DNA of 64,000 nucleotides, taken from positions 4,216,001-4,280,000 of the forward strand of contig NZ_CP104203.1 of assembly GCF_025244725.1 (NCBI RefSeq). The letters run 5' to 3'. This DNA comes from Chryseobacterium oranimense (lineage in GTDB: Bacteria; Bacteroidota; Bacteroidia; Flavobacteriales; Weeksellaceae). Shown one piece after another: positions 26,090 through 35,321 of the stretch; positions within the stretch are counted from its first letter, which is position 1, and each line of letters starts with the position of its first letter. A model generated the notes under the pieces. That model saw only the letters and a list, made by a program, of their open reading frames with translations. It was not told where the DNA came from and made no database searches. The position numbers and the translations under genes are program-made.

Positions 26090-29000
26090 CTAGAAACTAG
26101 CCTTTACCTGCATACTTCCGATATGAATGGTTCGGTCTCCGGAATTTCTTCCTTCATAATTTAAGTTGAGCTGAAGGAAAGAATTGATAGCCTGCTGGAT
26201 AAAAACACTCCATACCTGGTTTTTTCCGGGTTTAAGACCATCCAGCATCTGGTTTCCTACAATGCTGAAATTGTTTCCTGTAAAATCGTTATTGATGAAA
26301 GAAAAATTTCCTCTGATTGAAGTTTTTTTGCGTTCCCATTGGATGGTTCCGGTAATATCAAATGCTTTCAACAGCTCTTCGCCGTCTATTCTTTTTTTCT
26401 GGCGGTATGCGGAAGAAAGCTCTGCCTGAATTGCATCTGTAAATTTATAGGTTGCTTTCGGTTTTGTTTCAAAATTATTCAGACGGTAATCTCTTGTGGC
26501 AAATAACTGGGATGAATTTTTAAGATCGTGGATCGAGTTTTCCCAATCAACCCTGAATTCCTTATTAAACCAATATCCGATATTGATGAAATGCGAAACC
26601 TGCTCACGTTCCTCGTTACTGAAATTGGCATTGATGAGGTTGTCATTGGTGATAAAACGGTAATTTCCGTTCCAGCCGGATTTTTCAGTAGGATTAAATT
26701 GTACGGAAGCTAAAATACTCTGGTTTTTTAAGATCTGGTCACTGTTTTTTTCAAAAGGATTCAGGACGAGAACTTTATCTTTTTTGTAAAATGAGTTTTG
26801 TGAATTCAGTGAAACATTGAAATTCCAGCGTTTTAAAAATGCATTCTCGGAATTGAAGACAATTGACGGATTAACAAATAAGGCGAGCTGGATTTTATTT
26901 TTGTTTGAAGGAATATACCGTACGGAATTCGTGTAAATTCTGATATACTGAGCCAGATCAGAATATTCTGCAATTTCAAATTCGTCGAGCTGCTGAACGC
27001 CGTCTCCGTTATAATCGATCCATTTATAAATACCCTGTCCGTCCGTTACCTTAAGATACTGGAATTCCCTTTGGGCTTCCTGCCCGTTTCCAAGTTCGTA
27101 AAATGCCTGCAAACGCATCCCGTTCCTGAATAATTGTTGATTATAAAGAATGTTTCCGACCACAAAATCATTATTTCGGGTCATATCTGCCTCATCATTC
27201 TGATAAAAGAATTTTCTGTAATGTACCAAAGCATTCAAAGTAGTTCTTTCCGTTTTGATAAGCTGGCTTTCTGCCATAATTCCCAGGATATTGTTCATGC
27301 TTTCCAGCCTGTTATTCCGTACGGAATCGTTATCTCTCATGTACACTTTTGCAAGAAGCTTGGTACGCGTGCTGTCGCCAATCTTTTTCTGAACAAAGAT
27401 CTCTTTCCAGCTGAAACTGGTGACATCCATGAGCTGCGTATCATTGTACTTTTTCTCATTGTGTTCCATGCTTCCTCCAACGGCCCAGCTTCCTTTTTTG
27501 CCGGTGAATTCCGTAGAAACGCCACCTCTGATAAATTTGGTATCCTGCAGCGTAGCATTAGTATTAAGGTATGATAAGTTTCCTTTTGTAAAGAACTTTC
27601 CTGTGATCCAGCTGAAATCAAGATCATTTTTCATCCCTTTATAGCTGTCTTGTTCGTCCAGGTAGTTGATGCGGTAATTCAGGGTAGATTTATTGTTCCA
27701 TTTATTTAAAAAGCTGAAAATGAATCTATTTTGAGTTCTCTGGCTGAATTCCTGAGCCAGGTTAAAGTCTCTTGAGAATTCCACATCATTGATACGGTCC
27801 AGAATATGAAACTGTTTGTCTATATATTGATATTCGAAGCTTGGAGTTCCTTTCCAGTTGCTCTTTGTAAAGCTTTTATTTCCGAAAATACGCCACGCAT
27901 ATCCCATGTTTTGAGCTGCATCTTTTGATGAAAATAAATTCAGATCATAGTTGCTCAGGGAGAAATCAGCCCCTATTTTCCCGTCTTTTAAAAGATACTC
28001 GGAATTTACAGAATATACCTGCGATTTTTGAGGGGAAGGAAGTTTTCTCACGGCTTTATAATCTCCCATATTGTTTCCGACATACTCAAATACACGGCCG
28101 TTATTGGTAGTTTGCGTAATTTTATAATCTCCCTGATTGACCCCAAAATAAGTAAAAGAAACCTGGTAAAGTGTTTCATTCTGATCCGTTGAAAATTCAT
28201 AGAAGTTTCCGGCTGAATTTAAACGATACAGGATTTTATTGACATCATAAGGAGTTACTACACCTGAAGGGGCATACATCAGGTTGGGATCATTACCTGC
28301 CTCGGCAAGGATTTGTTCATCTTCTTTGGAAAGATTTAAAGAAAGGGGAGCGTTTTTATTATCATTTTCCATGAACCAGTTCAATCCTACTTTAAACTTT
28401 TCTCTTTGATGCTCTAATTTTCCGGTAAACAGATACCTGGAATAGTTTCTATTGGTATAATTGTATGAAATAGTAATGAAATTCTGCTGGAAAATTGGAC
28501 GGAAACTGGTAAATGTTACCTCACCGGTATTATAGTTAATGATATAATCCTGGTTTTCTCCACGCTTCATGAGGATCCCGTCGATAAATACCTGTTCAGA
28601 ACCTGAAATAAGGGTGATAAACTGTTCTCCGTTCTTACCTGTTAAACGATATGGTCCTTGGTTACCTTCAACCCCCTGGAAACGGACTCTGTGAAATTCA
28701 CTTCGTGCGACACCCATAGAAACATCTACAAAGGTTTTGTTATCCTTCCCGAATTCGGTCTGGAATTCAAGTCCCATGCTTCGTCTCTGAAATTTTGCAA
28801 AATAATTCTTGGATTCTACAAGATCAAGATGCCCAGCCCTGAGGATCGATTTGTCCTTAATATTCAGCTGCATATAGATCTTATCGAACTCTTCCAGGGT
28901 TTGGGTGTAACCGTCAGCCTGGATGGGAAGGTTGTGATCCGAAATACTTGCCAGAATAGTCACATCTTTCGAAAGCCGGCCTGAGATCTGAAGGTCCATA

Positions 29001-29326
29001 GAACTTTGTACAGACTGCCCCTGATTGTTACCAAAAGTAATTCCACGGATAATGGACCCTTTAGAATTCAGTTCTCCTAAAAATCTTTTTTTGTCATTCT
29101 TAACCAGTACGGCTTCGTCTACAATTATTTTGTTATTGGTTTTTACAAAGTCCATCGTATCCTTAGCAAAAATGTCCTGTTCAAATCTTGCGGCAAGGAT
29201 GCTGTCCTTTTTGATGCTGTCTTCCGGAACATTAGGGTTTTTCCACGAAAAAATCTGTGCATGGGCCGAAAATATGCCCATGACAAACAAACCGATCAGA
29301 AGAAAAAAATTCCGCAAGCCTTTCAA
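26090..29326 (-). CDS. Large putative outer-membrane beta-barrel protein (partly SprA-like)
   Basis: A 1078-residue exported protein. The N-terminus MKGLRNFFLLIGLFVMGIFSAHAQ is a clear signal peptide that must start at a TTG, because no ATG is in frame before residue 16. Residues about 85-170 (QSVQSSMDLQISGRLSKDV, LPIQADGYTQTLEEFDKIYMQL) resemble blocks I associate with the T9SS translocon protein SprA. The rest is dozens of amphipathic strands with aromatic belts, and the protein ends in a typical outer-membrane strand (IHIGSMQVKASF). At 1078 residues it is less than half of SprA, so it is not SprA itself. The role is unknown; a barrel in the outer membrane is the safe reading. Confidence 0.65.
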   Translation of the reverse strand: MKGLRNFFLLIGLFVMGIFSAHAQIFSWKNPNVPEDSIKKDSILAARFEQDIFAKDTMDFVKTNNKIIVDEAVLVKNDKKRFLGELNSKGSIIRGITFGNNQGQSVQSSMDLQISGRLSKDVTILASISDHNLPIQADGYTQTLEEFDKIYMQLNIKDKSILRAGHLDLVESKNYFAKFQRRSMGLEFQTEFGKDNKTFVDVSMGVARSEFHRVRFQGVEGNQGPYRLTGKNGEQFITLISGSEQVFIDGILMKRGENQDYIINYNTGEVTFTSFRPIFQQNFITISYNYTNRNYSRYLFTGKLEHQREKFKVGLNWFMENDNKNAPLSLNLSKEDEQILAEAGNDPNLMYAPSGVVTPYDVNKILYRLNSAGNFYEFSTDQNETLYQVSFTYFGVNQGDYKITQTTNNGRVFEYVGNNMGDYKAVRKLPSPQKSQVYSVNSEYLLKDGKIGADFSLSNYDLNLFSSKDAAQNMGYAWRIFGNKSFTKSNWKGTPSFEYQYIDKQFHILDRINDVEFSRDFNLAQEFSQRTQNRFIFSFLNKWNNKSTLNYRINYLDEQDSYKGMKNDLDFSWITGKFFTKGNLSYLNTNATLQDTKFIRGGVSTEFTGKKGSWAVGGSMEHNEKKYNDTQLMDVTSFSWKEIFVQKKIGDSTRTKLLAKVYMRDNDSVRNNRLESMNNILGIMAESQLIKTERTTLNALVHYRKFFYQNDEADMTRNNDFVVGNILYNQQLFRNGMRLQAFYELGNGQEAQREFQYLKVTDGQGIYKWIDYNGDGVQQLDEFEIAEYSDLAQYIRIYTNSVRYIPSNKNKIQLALFVNPSIVFNSENAFLKRWNFNVSLNSQNSFYKKDKVLVLNPFEKNSDQILKNQSILASVQFNPTEKSGWNGNYRFITNDNLINANFSNEEREQVSHFINIGYWFNKEFRVDWENSIHDLKNSSQLFATRDYRLNNFETKPKATYKFTDAIQAELSSAYRQKKRIDGEELLKAFDITGTIQWERKKTSIRGNFSFINNDFTGNNFSIVGNQMLDGLKPGKNQVWSVFIQQAINSFLQLNLNYEGRNSGDRTIHIGSMQVKASF

Positions 29327-29425
29327 AATAATTCGTAAAAATAACTAAAAATTGTTAATGGAAAGGGGTTAATCATTATTAACAGAAAATTAATCCTATT
29401 ATTGCCCCAAATGAAAAAAATGATT

Positions 29426-29433
29426 TATTTTTG
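29426..29433 (+). promoter_or_regulatory. -7 box of the T9SS-sorted protein gene
   Basis: TATTTTTG, 35 bases before the ATG, with a TTG at 29402-29404 (spacer 21). Confidence 0.5.
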
Positions 29434-29468
29434 GGAGGTAAATTATTAATAATCAAATTTTTTAAATC

Positions 29469-30242
29469 ATGAAAAAACTTTATTCGTTTATCGCTACAGT
29501 TATGGTAGCATCAAGTATTTTTGCACAAACGGTTTTTAATGCTACGTTTGATGATGTTACAGGAACTGGAGGAAATGATGGTAGTTGGAGTGGAAGTGTG
29601 GCTGCTTCTGGTTATACTGACGGATCTGCTTCGTATACTACAGGTGGAGCATGGACCTTTGCTAAAGTTTACAAAGGGAGCGGATGTCTGAAAGTAGGAA
29701 CAGGATCATTAAAAGGAACTGTAACCACACCAGGTATTGCATTAACAGGAAATGCTACTCTAACTTTTAGAGCAGGTGCCTGGAATGGAACAAATGAAGT
29801 TACAACTTTAAATGTCTCTGCTACTGGCGCTAATTTAAGTCAAGCTAGTGTAACTTTGGTGAAAGGTGCTTTCTCAAACTATACTGTAAATATTACAGGA
29901 GCTACAGGAACCGTAGTTCTTACATTTGAAGGTTCTGTTGCAGCTAATAACAGATTCTTTATCGATGATATTAAAGTAACGACAGGATCTCTGGCTGTTG
30001 CAGATATCAAGAACACAAAAGCAGGGAACTTTGTAAAAAATACTTTCGTAAAAAGCGACGAGATCACTTTCGGAGCTGATGTGAAAAATGTAAAAGTATA
30101 CAACATGTTCGGACAGGTAGTGAAGTCTGCTTCTGTAAAAGAAAACGGAACTGTAAACGTTGCTGAATTGGCAAAAGGGAACTATATCGTAACAGGAACT
30201 GTAAATAACGAGCCTGTATCTCAGAAGATCTTAAAAGACTAA
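29469..30242 (+). CDS. Secreted protein with type IX secretion C-terminal sorting domain
   Basis: A 257-residue protein. A signal peptide (MKKLYSFIATVMVASSIFAQ) is followed by a threonine/glycine-rich beta-sandwich of about 155 residues resembling the cleaved-adhesin/choice-of-anchor type (NATFDDVTGTGG..., FFIDDIKVTTG). The C-terminal 75 residues are a type A T9SS sorting domain (VKVYNMFGQVVKSA, LAKGNYIVTG, SQKILKD). The mature protein is therefore carried through the outer membrane by T9SS and released or surface-attached. Codon use and a very strong terminator suggest high expression. The biological role is unknown; a carbohydrate- or surface-binding protein is possible. Confidence 0.85.
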   Translation: MKKLYSFIATVMVASSIFAQTVFNATFDDVTGTGGNDGSWSGSVAASGYTDGSASYTTGGAWTFAKVYKGSGCLKVGTGSLKGTVTTPGIALTGNATLTFRAGAWNGTNEVTTLNVSATGANLSQASVTLVKGAFSNYTVNITGATGTVVLTFEGSVAANNRFFIDDIKVTTGSLAVADIKNTKAGNFVKNTFVKSDEITFGADVKNVKVYNMFGQVVKSASVKENGTVNVAELAKGNYIVTGTVNNEPVSQKILKD

Positions 30243-30261
30243 TTTAGTTTCTTTATTAATA

Positions 30262-30298
30262 TAATCCCGGGCCATTTCGAAGAAATGGCCCGGGATTA
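30262..30298 (+). terminator. Strong terminator, 17-bp perfect stem
   Basis: TAATCCCGGGCCATTTC / GAAATGGCCCGGGATTA with a three-base loop and a following T-rich run, 19 bases after the stop. Confidence 0.9.
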
Positions 30299-30478
30299 TT
30301 TTATGACTTTCGGTACTGTTTGACTACTTGCTTTGTTTGAGAATTGTTTTTTATCTTATTTATGTGGTACTATTTTTGATGTTTATAAGATAAAGGTGAA
30401 AAATTTTACATTCCGCTCTGAATCAAGCGAATAAAATTCATCTATAAAAATAAAAGTTAGTTTTCAATATAACATGTT

Positions 30479-30512
30479 AAAAAAAGCGGCTGTTTTTGCA
30501 GTTGCTTTTTTT
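30479..30512 (-). terminator. Terminator of the peptidase-like barrel gene
   Basis: On the minus strand GCAACTG / CAGCCGC (two G-U pairs) with flanking A and T runs directly at the stop codon. Confidence 0.75.
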
Positions 30513-33333
30513 AATACCATCCTCTTCTGGCTGCATTGATGACAGCTCCAAGGTTAAGGACTAAAGTATATCTGATGCGTTTTGCATAATCCTTAAAAGA
30601 AGGTTCAAAGCCTAATGAAGACTGTATCGGGAAGTAAATTTCAAGAAAATCAGGGATAAGCCTTACTTTAATTCCACTGTCCCAGATAAACTCTGCAGGA
30701 CGGTTTTTGTTTTTATAGATTCCTGCATCCGCATACACATGGAAAATCTTCCATACACTGGAATCTACATTAAAAGAAGTGATCCACTGATTCACAGATC
30801 CAGGGATAAAAGATTTGAAACCTCCGTCAGCAAGAATAAACTGCTGTGAAAGAAGCCCGCTGTTGGCACTTTCACCCAAAAGATTATAAGAGAAAGAATA
30901 ATTTGATACCCTTGAAATCCCATAGTTGAAAGTATTGTTCCGGGTTTCATTTCTTATAAAATAGCCGGCAAATAACCTTACACTTAGCTTCTGTTTGGGA
31001 GCAAATTCCCATCTGTAGAATCCTTCAGCAGTGATTTTATTAAAGTCTTCCATCCCCTGGGTGCTCAGGCTTAAGCTTTTTTCATGGATCATCTGGCTGT
31101 CACTGTATCCATATCCTGCACTCCAGAGATTATATTTGTCATAATCCTTATTCGCAACCATTACCGGGCTAAGATCTCTTTCTAAATAATTATAAGAAAA
31201 TCCTAAACTTCTGCTTACCGTACTTCGTGGGTTTTTCCTGAAATTAAAATTGGAAAATACTGAACCTTTTCTATAGGCCAGCCCATAATCATAATGGAAA
31301 TAGGATCCTGATATCCCAAAAGTGATGCTTCTGAAAATGCTTTCAGCAGGAAGGAAAGAGTAGGAGATGGCTCCTGATCCGGTCAGTTTACCGGTTCCCG
31401 TGCTGTAAGTTGGAGTAAATGAATACAGGAATTTCTGATCAAAAAATGACTGATTTTTCAAATTCACTCCCAGAAGGAACTTATCATACGTATTATTAAA
31501 ACGTACCCTTGGAGTGACATATATTTCGTTATATTCAGGATTGGGAATATCCTTAATAAGCTTGAACTTTATTTTTTTAGTATTCGAAAACAGACCTTTT
31601 GCATATAAAAAGTTGTCCCGGTATTTGGATTCCGGAAAAATATAATCTGAATTCAGCGTTACCTTGTAAATATCTTCTGAAGAAGGAAGGGCAAAGTTGG
31701 TAACCTTTTCTTTTTCTTCTGTTTCGACCCAATAGGATTTTATTTCGCCTTCGCTGGTCTGTGTTTCTAGTCTTACCGGAATAGGAGAGTCTGTATTTTT
31801 ACCGATTTTGATATTTAAAGAATCTTCCTGCTTTTTAATATTTTTCAGCTTGAAGTTAACCCTGTTTTTTTGTTTAAGAAAATCACTCAGGTAGGCAGAT
31901 GTTTTTTCTTTTTCAGCTAACTCTTTAAGAAAGTCTTCCGGATCGATTTTTTTATCCGTGTTTTTGGCAATATAATCCTTCACAATATTGTTGAAACGAT
32001 CATAGCCCATTTTTTCTGCTGTATAATTAAAAAGACTTCCGGTTTCAAAGCTGCTGATCGCCATATCATTGAAGTTACTCAAAACGGTAAAGTTCTCGCT
32101 GATCTTCTGGTCCAGATTCTGGGACATGATATACTGATAAGCCAGTCCGTAGCGGTCGATTAGCTTTACTTTTGATGCATGGAACAATTTTAAAGGTTTG
32201 ACTCCGAAAATACGGGTCTCCGGCAGGGTCCCCAATAGCTTCGTATCCTTATAGAACTTCTGGAGATACTGTATTTCCAGATAGGATTTCAGGCCGTTCT
32301 TAAACCAGTGATTTTTCTGTTTGTCTGCAATAACACTTTCGTCAAGTATTTTTTTTGCAATAATTCCGAAATAATCAAGATCCGTTTTTTCCGAATCGGT
32401 GAACAGCTGAAACTTAAATTTCCAGAATGTAATATCATTATTTCCGAAGAAATCTTCCGAAGATCTGAATTTTTCAGAAATGAAGAGATTTTTTGGAAGG
32501 AAACCTATTCTTTCTTTAATGAATTTCAAATGCAAAGGCAGATAAAATTCAAGGTTTTGTTTTTCTTCCGGTTTCAGATTATATCCGAATTTAATTTCGG
32601 TATCTGTACCATCCACATTTACTTTTATAGAAGGAAGGCCATTGGGAGAGATCACAAATTCAGGATCAGAATCAAGATAGCCTTTAAAAGCATTCATCTG
32701 AACCTGTGGAAGGTTACTTTCGATGAAACTATTGGGTGGCAGATCAAAATTGACGGTCCAGAAAGTGTTGAAACTCACGGATTCCTCAATATCGTGATAG
32801 TTTCTTTTGGAAATATTGTCCGGATCAAAATGATCCGGAACAATAAAGAAATATTTTAATGCCGTAATCTGATCAGAAGTCCCGTAACCCGTAAATTTTT
32901 TATCGGGAAGGAGCATTCTGTACTGAAGCTGTAATTTGATGCTTTCTCCAGGTTTCAAAGCCTCTGTTAGAGGTAGAAAAAGGTTTTCATCCGTATTGGA
33001 ATTCACTGGGACAGGCTGCTGTGCTGAATTTTTAATCTGAAGATCAAGAAGCTTGCCCAGTTGTTCGTTCTTTGCAAAATGAAGATCACTGTTCCTGTCC
33101 TCCAGTTTTCTGTAAACTAAGGACGTTCCTTTTTTGTTGTAAGCAGAAGCCCAGTTGAGAAGCTTTACCAAATGAAGGTCTTTTTCGGAATGATTGTAAT
33201 ACACAATTTCCTGATTAACTTCCAGCGTTTTTCTGTCGGAAGATAGTTTCGCTTCAATATATATACTGTCTTTCTGCCCGGAAACCTGTATAATTCCCCA
33301 AAACAAAACAAGGCAAGTGGTGATCTTTTTCAA
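30511..33333 (-). CDS. M1-aminopeptidase-like domain lacking the zinc motif, fused to an outer-membrane barrel
   Basis: A 940-residue exported protein. After the signal peptide (residues 1-19) comes an M1-peptidase-like beta-saddle (IYIEAKLSSDRKTLEVNQEIVYYN), then a helical region in which the usual WLNEGFATYLE segment reads WFKNGLKSYLE (residues 343-353): the zinc-ligand glutamate of NEG is lost, and the HExxH motif expected about 20 residues earlier is absent. From about residue 600 the sequence changes to amphipathic strands (YVTPRVRFNNTYDKFLLGVN...), ending YTLVLNLGAVINAARRGWY, typical of an outer-membrane barrel. I infer a catalytically inactive peptidase-fold periplasmic domain attached to a barrel. 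Databases may label such proteins aminopeptidase, which would mislead. Confidence 0.72.
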   Translation of the reverse strand: MKKITTCLVLFWGIIQVSGQKDSIYIEAKLSSDRKTLEVNQEIVYYNHSEKDLHLVKLLNWASAYNKKGTSLVYRKLEDRNSDLHFAKNEQLGKLLDLQIKNSAQQPVPVNSNTDENLFLPLTEALKPGESIKLQLQYRMLLPDKKFTGYGTSDQITALKYFFIVPDHFDPDNISKRNYHDIEESVSFNTFWTVNFDLPPNSFIESNLPQVQMNAFKGYLDSDPEFVISPNGLPSIKVNVDGTDTEIKFGYNLKPEEKQNLEFYLPLHLKFIKERIGFLPKNLFISEKFRSSEDFFGNNDITFWKFKFQLFTDSEKTDLDYFGIIAKKILDESVIADKQKNHWFKNGLKSYLEIQYLQKFYKDTKLLGTLPETRIFGVKPLKLFHASKVKLIDRYGLAYQYIMSQNLDQKISENFTVLSNFNDMAISSFETGSLFNYTAEKMGYDRFNNIVKDYIAKNTDKKIDPEDFLKELAEKEKTSAYLSDFLKQKNRVNFKLKNIKKQEDSLNIKIGKNTDSPIPVRLETQTSEGEIKSYWVETEEKEKVTNFALPSSEDIYKVTLNSDYIFPESKYRDNFLYAKGLFSNTKKIKFKLIKDIPNPEYNEIYVTPRVRFNNTYDKFLLGVNLKNQSFFDQKFLYSFTPTYSTGTGKLTGSGAISYSFLPAESIFRSITFGISGSYFHYDYGLAYRKGSVFSNFNFRKNPRSTVSRSLGFSYNYLERDLSPVMVANKDYDKYNLWSAGYGYSDSQMIHEKSLSLSTQGMEDFNKITAEGFYRWEFAPKQKLSVRLFAGYFIRNETRNNTFNYGISRVSNYSFSYNLLGESANSGLLSQQFILADGGFKSFIPGSVNQWITSFNVDSSVWKIFHVYADAGIYKNKNRPAEFIWDSGIKVRLIPDFLEIYFPIQSSLGFEPSFKDYAKRIRYTLVLNLGAVINAARRGWY

Positions 33334-33350
33334 TATCCTGTGATAAAGCC

Positions 33351-33358
33351 CAAATATA
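33351..33358 (-). promoter_or_regulatory. -7 box of the peptidase-like barrel gene
   Basis: TATATTTG on the minus strand, 17 bases before the ATG at 33333. Confidence 0.5.
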
Positions 33359-33386
33359 AACTTATTTTGAATATTTTCAGCAGGAT

Positions 33387-34766
33387 TTAGCCCTGGATCA
33401 TGTTTTTTTGCAAAGAATTAACATATGCGTTCCAGCCTTCATTTTTATAAGTAACGGCGGCGGTTTCAGGATCATCAGATTTATAAATTCCTCTTCCTAC
33501 AATGATAAAATCAGAGTGGAGCATTTTGAAAACATGTTCAGGTGTATTGTACTGCTGTCCTTTTCCATCTCCTGAATCTGCAAGATTAACGCCCGGAGTA
33601 AACAGCAGCAGCTCTTCAGAAATCTGATTCTGTGATACACCTCCTATCACGTTAGGATGGGATAATGCCACTTTCAAAGCTTCTTCGCGATAGCTGGCTG
33701 TAGTAAGGGTACCTTTGGAAGACATTCCCACAATAGCGACAACCCCTACATTTTTGAAGCAGTCTAAAGATTCAAATCCACCGATTACCTGGGAAGTAAC
33801 AAAATCTGCCCAGTCTGTAATTTTAAATACGCCGCTGGTAAACTGCAGTTCCTGGGTATTGCCGATATCTGCAAACTTTCTGTCCTCCATCAGTAAGAAC
33901 CGGTGTTTTTCCGCCAATGCTTTTAAAGGAAGAATTGTTTTTTCGTATTCAAAATCTGAAATGATATCGATGTGGGTTTTTAAGGCAACAATATGAGGTC
34001 CTACCTTTTCAGCAAGCGCAAGAAGTTCCTGGGTTGTGGTAACGTCAGCAGATGCAATAAGGTTGGATTTTTTTGCCAGAGCCGTTTCCAGTAATTTTTT
34101 AGAAACGGAATGCTGTGCATGTTCCAGCTTCTGCTCATAAGAACTTCTGGTCTTTTCTTCAAACTGAATATGGTTCCCCTGAAGGAAGTCCTGGATTCTC
34201 TTTACTTCTTCATCAGACAGTTCGCCGTTTTCCTGAAGAATGGCACAAACTTCGGATATATTGAAAAGGGTATGAACTCTGTAGCCCTTACTTTCCAATA
34301 ATTGTTTTCCGCCCTGTTCCCTGTCGAGAACAACAACGATATCAGCTACTTTAAGATCTTCCTGTTCTACTTCTGCAATAGTTTCTATAAGAGATTTTCC
34401 GGAAGTGATGACATCTTCCACCAAAAGACAGTTTTGTCCTTTCTGGTAAATTCCTTCGATCAGTTTCTTTGTTCCGTAATTTTTTGCTTCTTTTCTTTTG
34501 ATAATTAATGGAATATAGCTTTCCAGAGACATTGCGGTAGCCATCGGAAGGGCTGCATAAGGCACTCCGCAGATAAGATCAAAATTATCCAGAGGAAGCA
34601 TTTCCAATAAATAATTCGCCAGATTCTTTAAGATTTTAGGGTCTGATGCCAAAGGTCTGAGATCTACATAGAACGGACTTTCAATACCGCTTTTTAAGGT
34701 AAACCTCCCGAATTTGATAATGCCCAGCTTGTAGCACTCTAAGAAAAACTCTTTTTTACTTTCCAT
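33387..34766 (-). CDS. pyrEF: Bifunctional orotate phosphoribosyltransferase / OMP decarboxylase (UMP synthase)
   Basis: A 459-residue fusion that performs the last two steps of UMP synthesis. Residues 1-about 200 are OPRTase with the PRPP loop LLVEDVITSGKS (114-125); residues about 215-459 are OMP decarboxylase. The decarboxylase active site reads EDRKFADIGNT (294-304), the form found in yeast and animal enzymes, not the DLKFHDIPNT form of E. coli PyrF; further signature GVNLADSGDGKGQQYNTP. Domain order (PyrE then PyrF) is that of the animal and plant UMP synthase. Promoter box 19 bases upstream; no other pyr gene is adjacent. Confidence 0.93.
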   Translation of the reverse strand: MESKKEFFLECYKLGIIKFGRFTLKSGIESPFYVDLRPLASDPKILKNLANYLLEMLPLDNFDLICGVPYAALPMATAMSLESYIPLIIKRKEAKNYGTKKLIEGIYQKGQNCLLVEDVITSGKSLIETIAEVEQEDLKVADIVVVLDREQGGKQLLESKGYRVHTLFNISEVCAILQENGELSDEEVKRIQDFLQGNHIQFEEKTRSSYEQKLEHAQHSVSKKLLETALAKKSNLIASADVTTTQELLALAEKVGPHIVALKTHIDIISDFEYEKTILPLKALAEKHRFLLMEDRKFADIGNTQELQFTSGVFKITDWADFVTSQVIGGFESLDCFKNVGVVAIVGMSSKGTLTTASYREEALKVALSHPNVIGGVSQNQISEELLLFTPGVNLADSGDGKGQQYNTPEHVFKMLHSDFIIVGRGIYKSDDPETAAVTYKNEGWNAYVNSLQKNMIQG

Positions 34767-34785
34767 TATTTTTTATTAGATACTG

Positions 34786-34793
34786 CAAATTTA
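34786..34793 (-). promoter_or_regulatory. -7 box of the UMP synthase gene
   Basis: TAAATTTG on the minus strand, 19 bases before the ATG. Confidence 0.55.
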
Positions 34794-34837
34794 ATGATTT
34801 GAAATAAGGCTTAAAAATTTATCATTCATTTGTCAAC

Positions 34838-34870
34838 AAAAAACCACCCTGAACTGTTTCAGGATGGTTT
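34838..34870 (-). terminator. Terminator after the DUF1232 gene
   Basis: AAACCATCCTGAA / TTCAGGGTGGTTT (one G-T pair) followed by a T run on the minus strand. Confidence 0.85.
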
Positions 34871-34892
34871 AAAAAAATATTTCTGTAAATTA

Positions 34893-35234
34893 TTATTTTA
34901 CAATTTCTGCATCGATAACTTTAGTACCTCTCATTCTCTGTTCTGCTTCCCACAGCAAGAATTTATCCACTTCTTTGATAAGTTTTGGAATCGTCAGCGA
35001 CAATACTGCAAGATCGTCCATAACTCCCAAAACAGGTACGGCAAACTCAGGAAGTAAGTCAATAGGGGAGATTACATATAAAATTCCCAGAAGAGGAAGG
35101 ATAATATCGATGGATCTCATCGGATATTCACCTCTTCTCCATAACTTGACCATCCTGAAAATGTCAGGAATTTTTTTTACGAAGCCTTTATGGCTGATGG
35201 CTTCTTTTGCAAGATTCAATTTTGAATATTTCAT
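34893..35234 (-). CDS. YkvA family protein (DUF1232)
   Basis: A 113-residue protein containing the DUF1232 core (IDIILPLLGILYVISPIDLLPEFAVPVLGVMDDLAVL), a hydrophobic helical hairpin with the invariant SPIDLLPE motif. It is probably membrane-associated; the function of the family is unknown. It lies 87 bases downstream of the TlpA-like gene and ends at a good terminator. Confidence 0.88.
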   Translation of the reverse strand: MKYSKLNLAKEAISHKGFVKKIPDIFRMVKLWRRGEYPMRSIDIILPLLGILYVISPIDLLPEFAVPVLGVMDDLAVLSLTIPKLIKEVDKFLLWEAEQRMRGTKVIDAEIVK

Positions 35235-35321
35235 TTTTGTGTTTAGTTTTAATAAAATTTTTCAACGTAGTAAATTTCGCAAATTCTATACCAATTAATT
35301 ATAAAATTTAGTTAAATAAAA

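Noticed and set aside
32308..32859. 183-codon frame on the plus strand inside the peptidase-like barrel gene
   Set aside because: Phe/Ile-rich composition of a shadow frame in AT-rich DNA.
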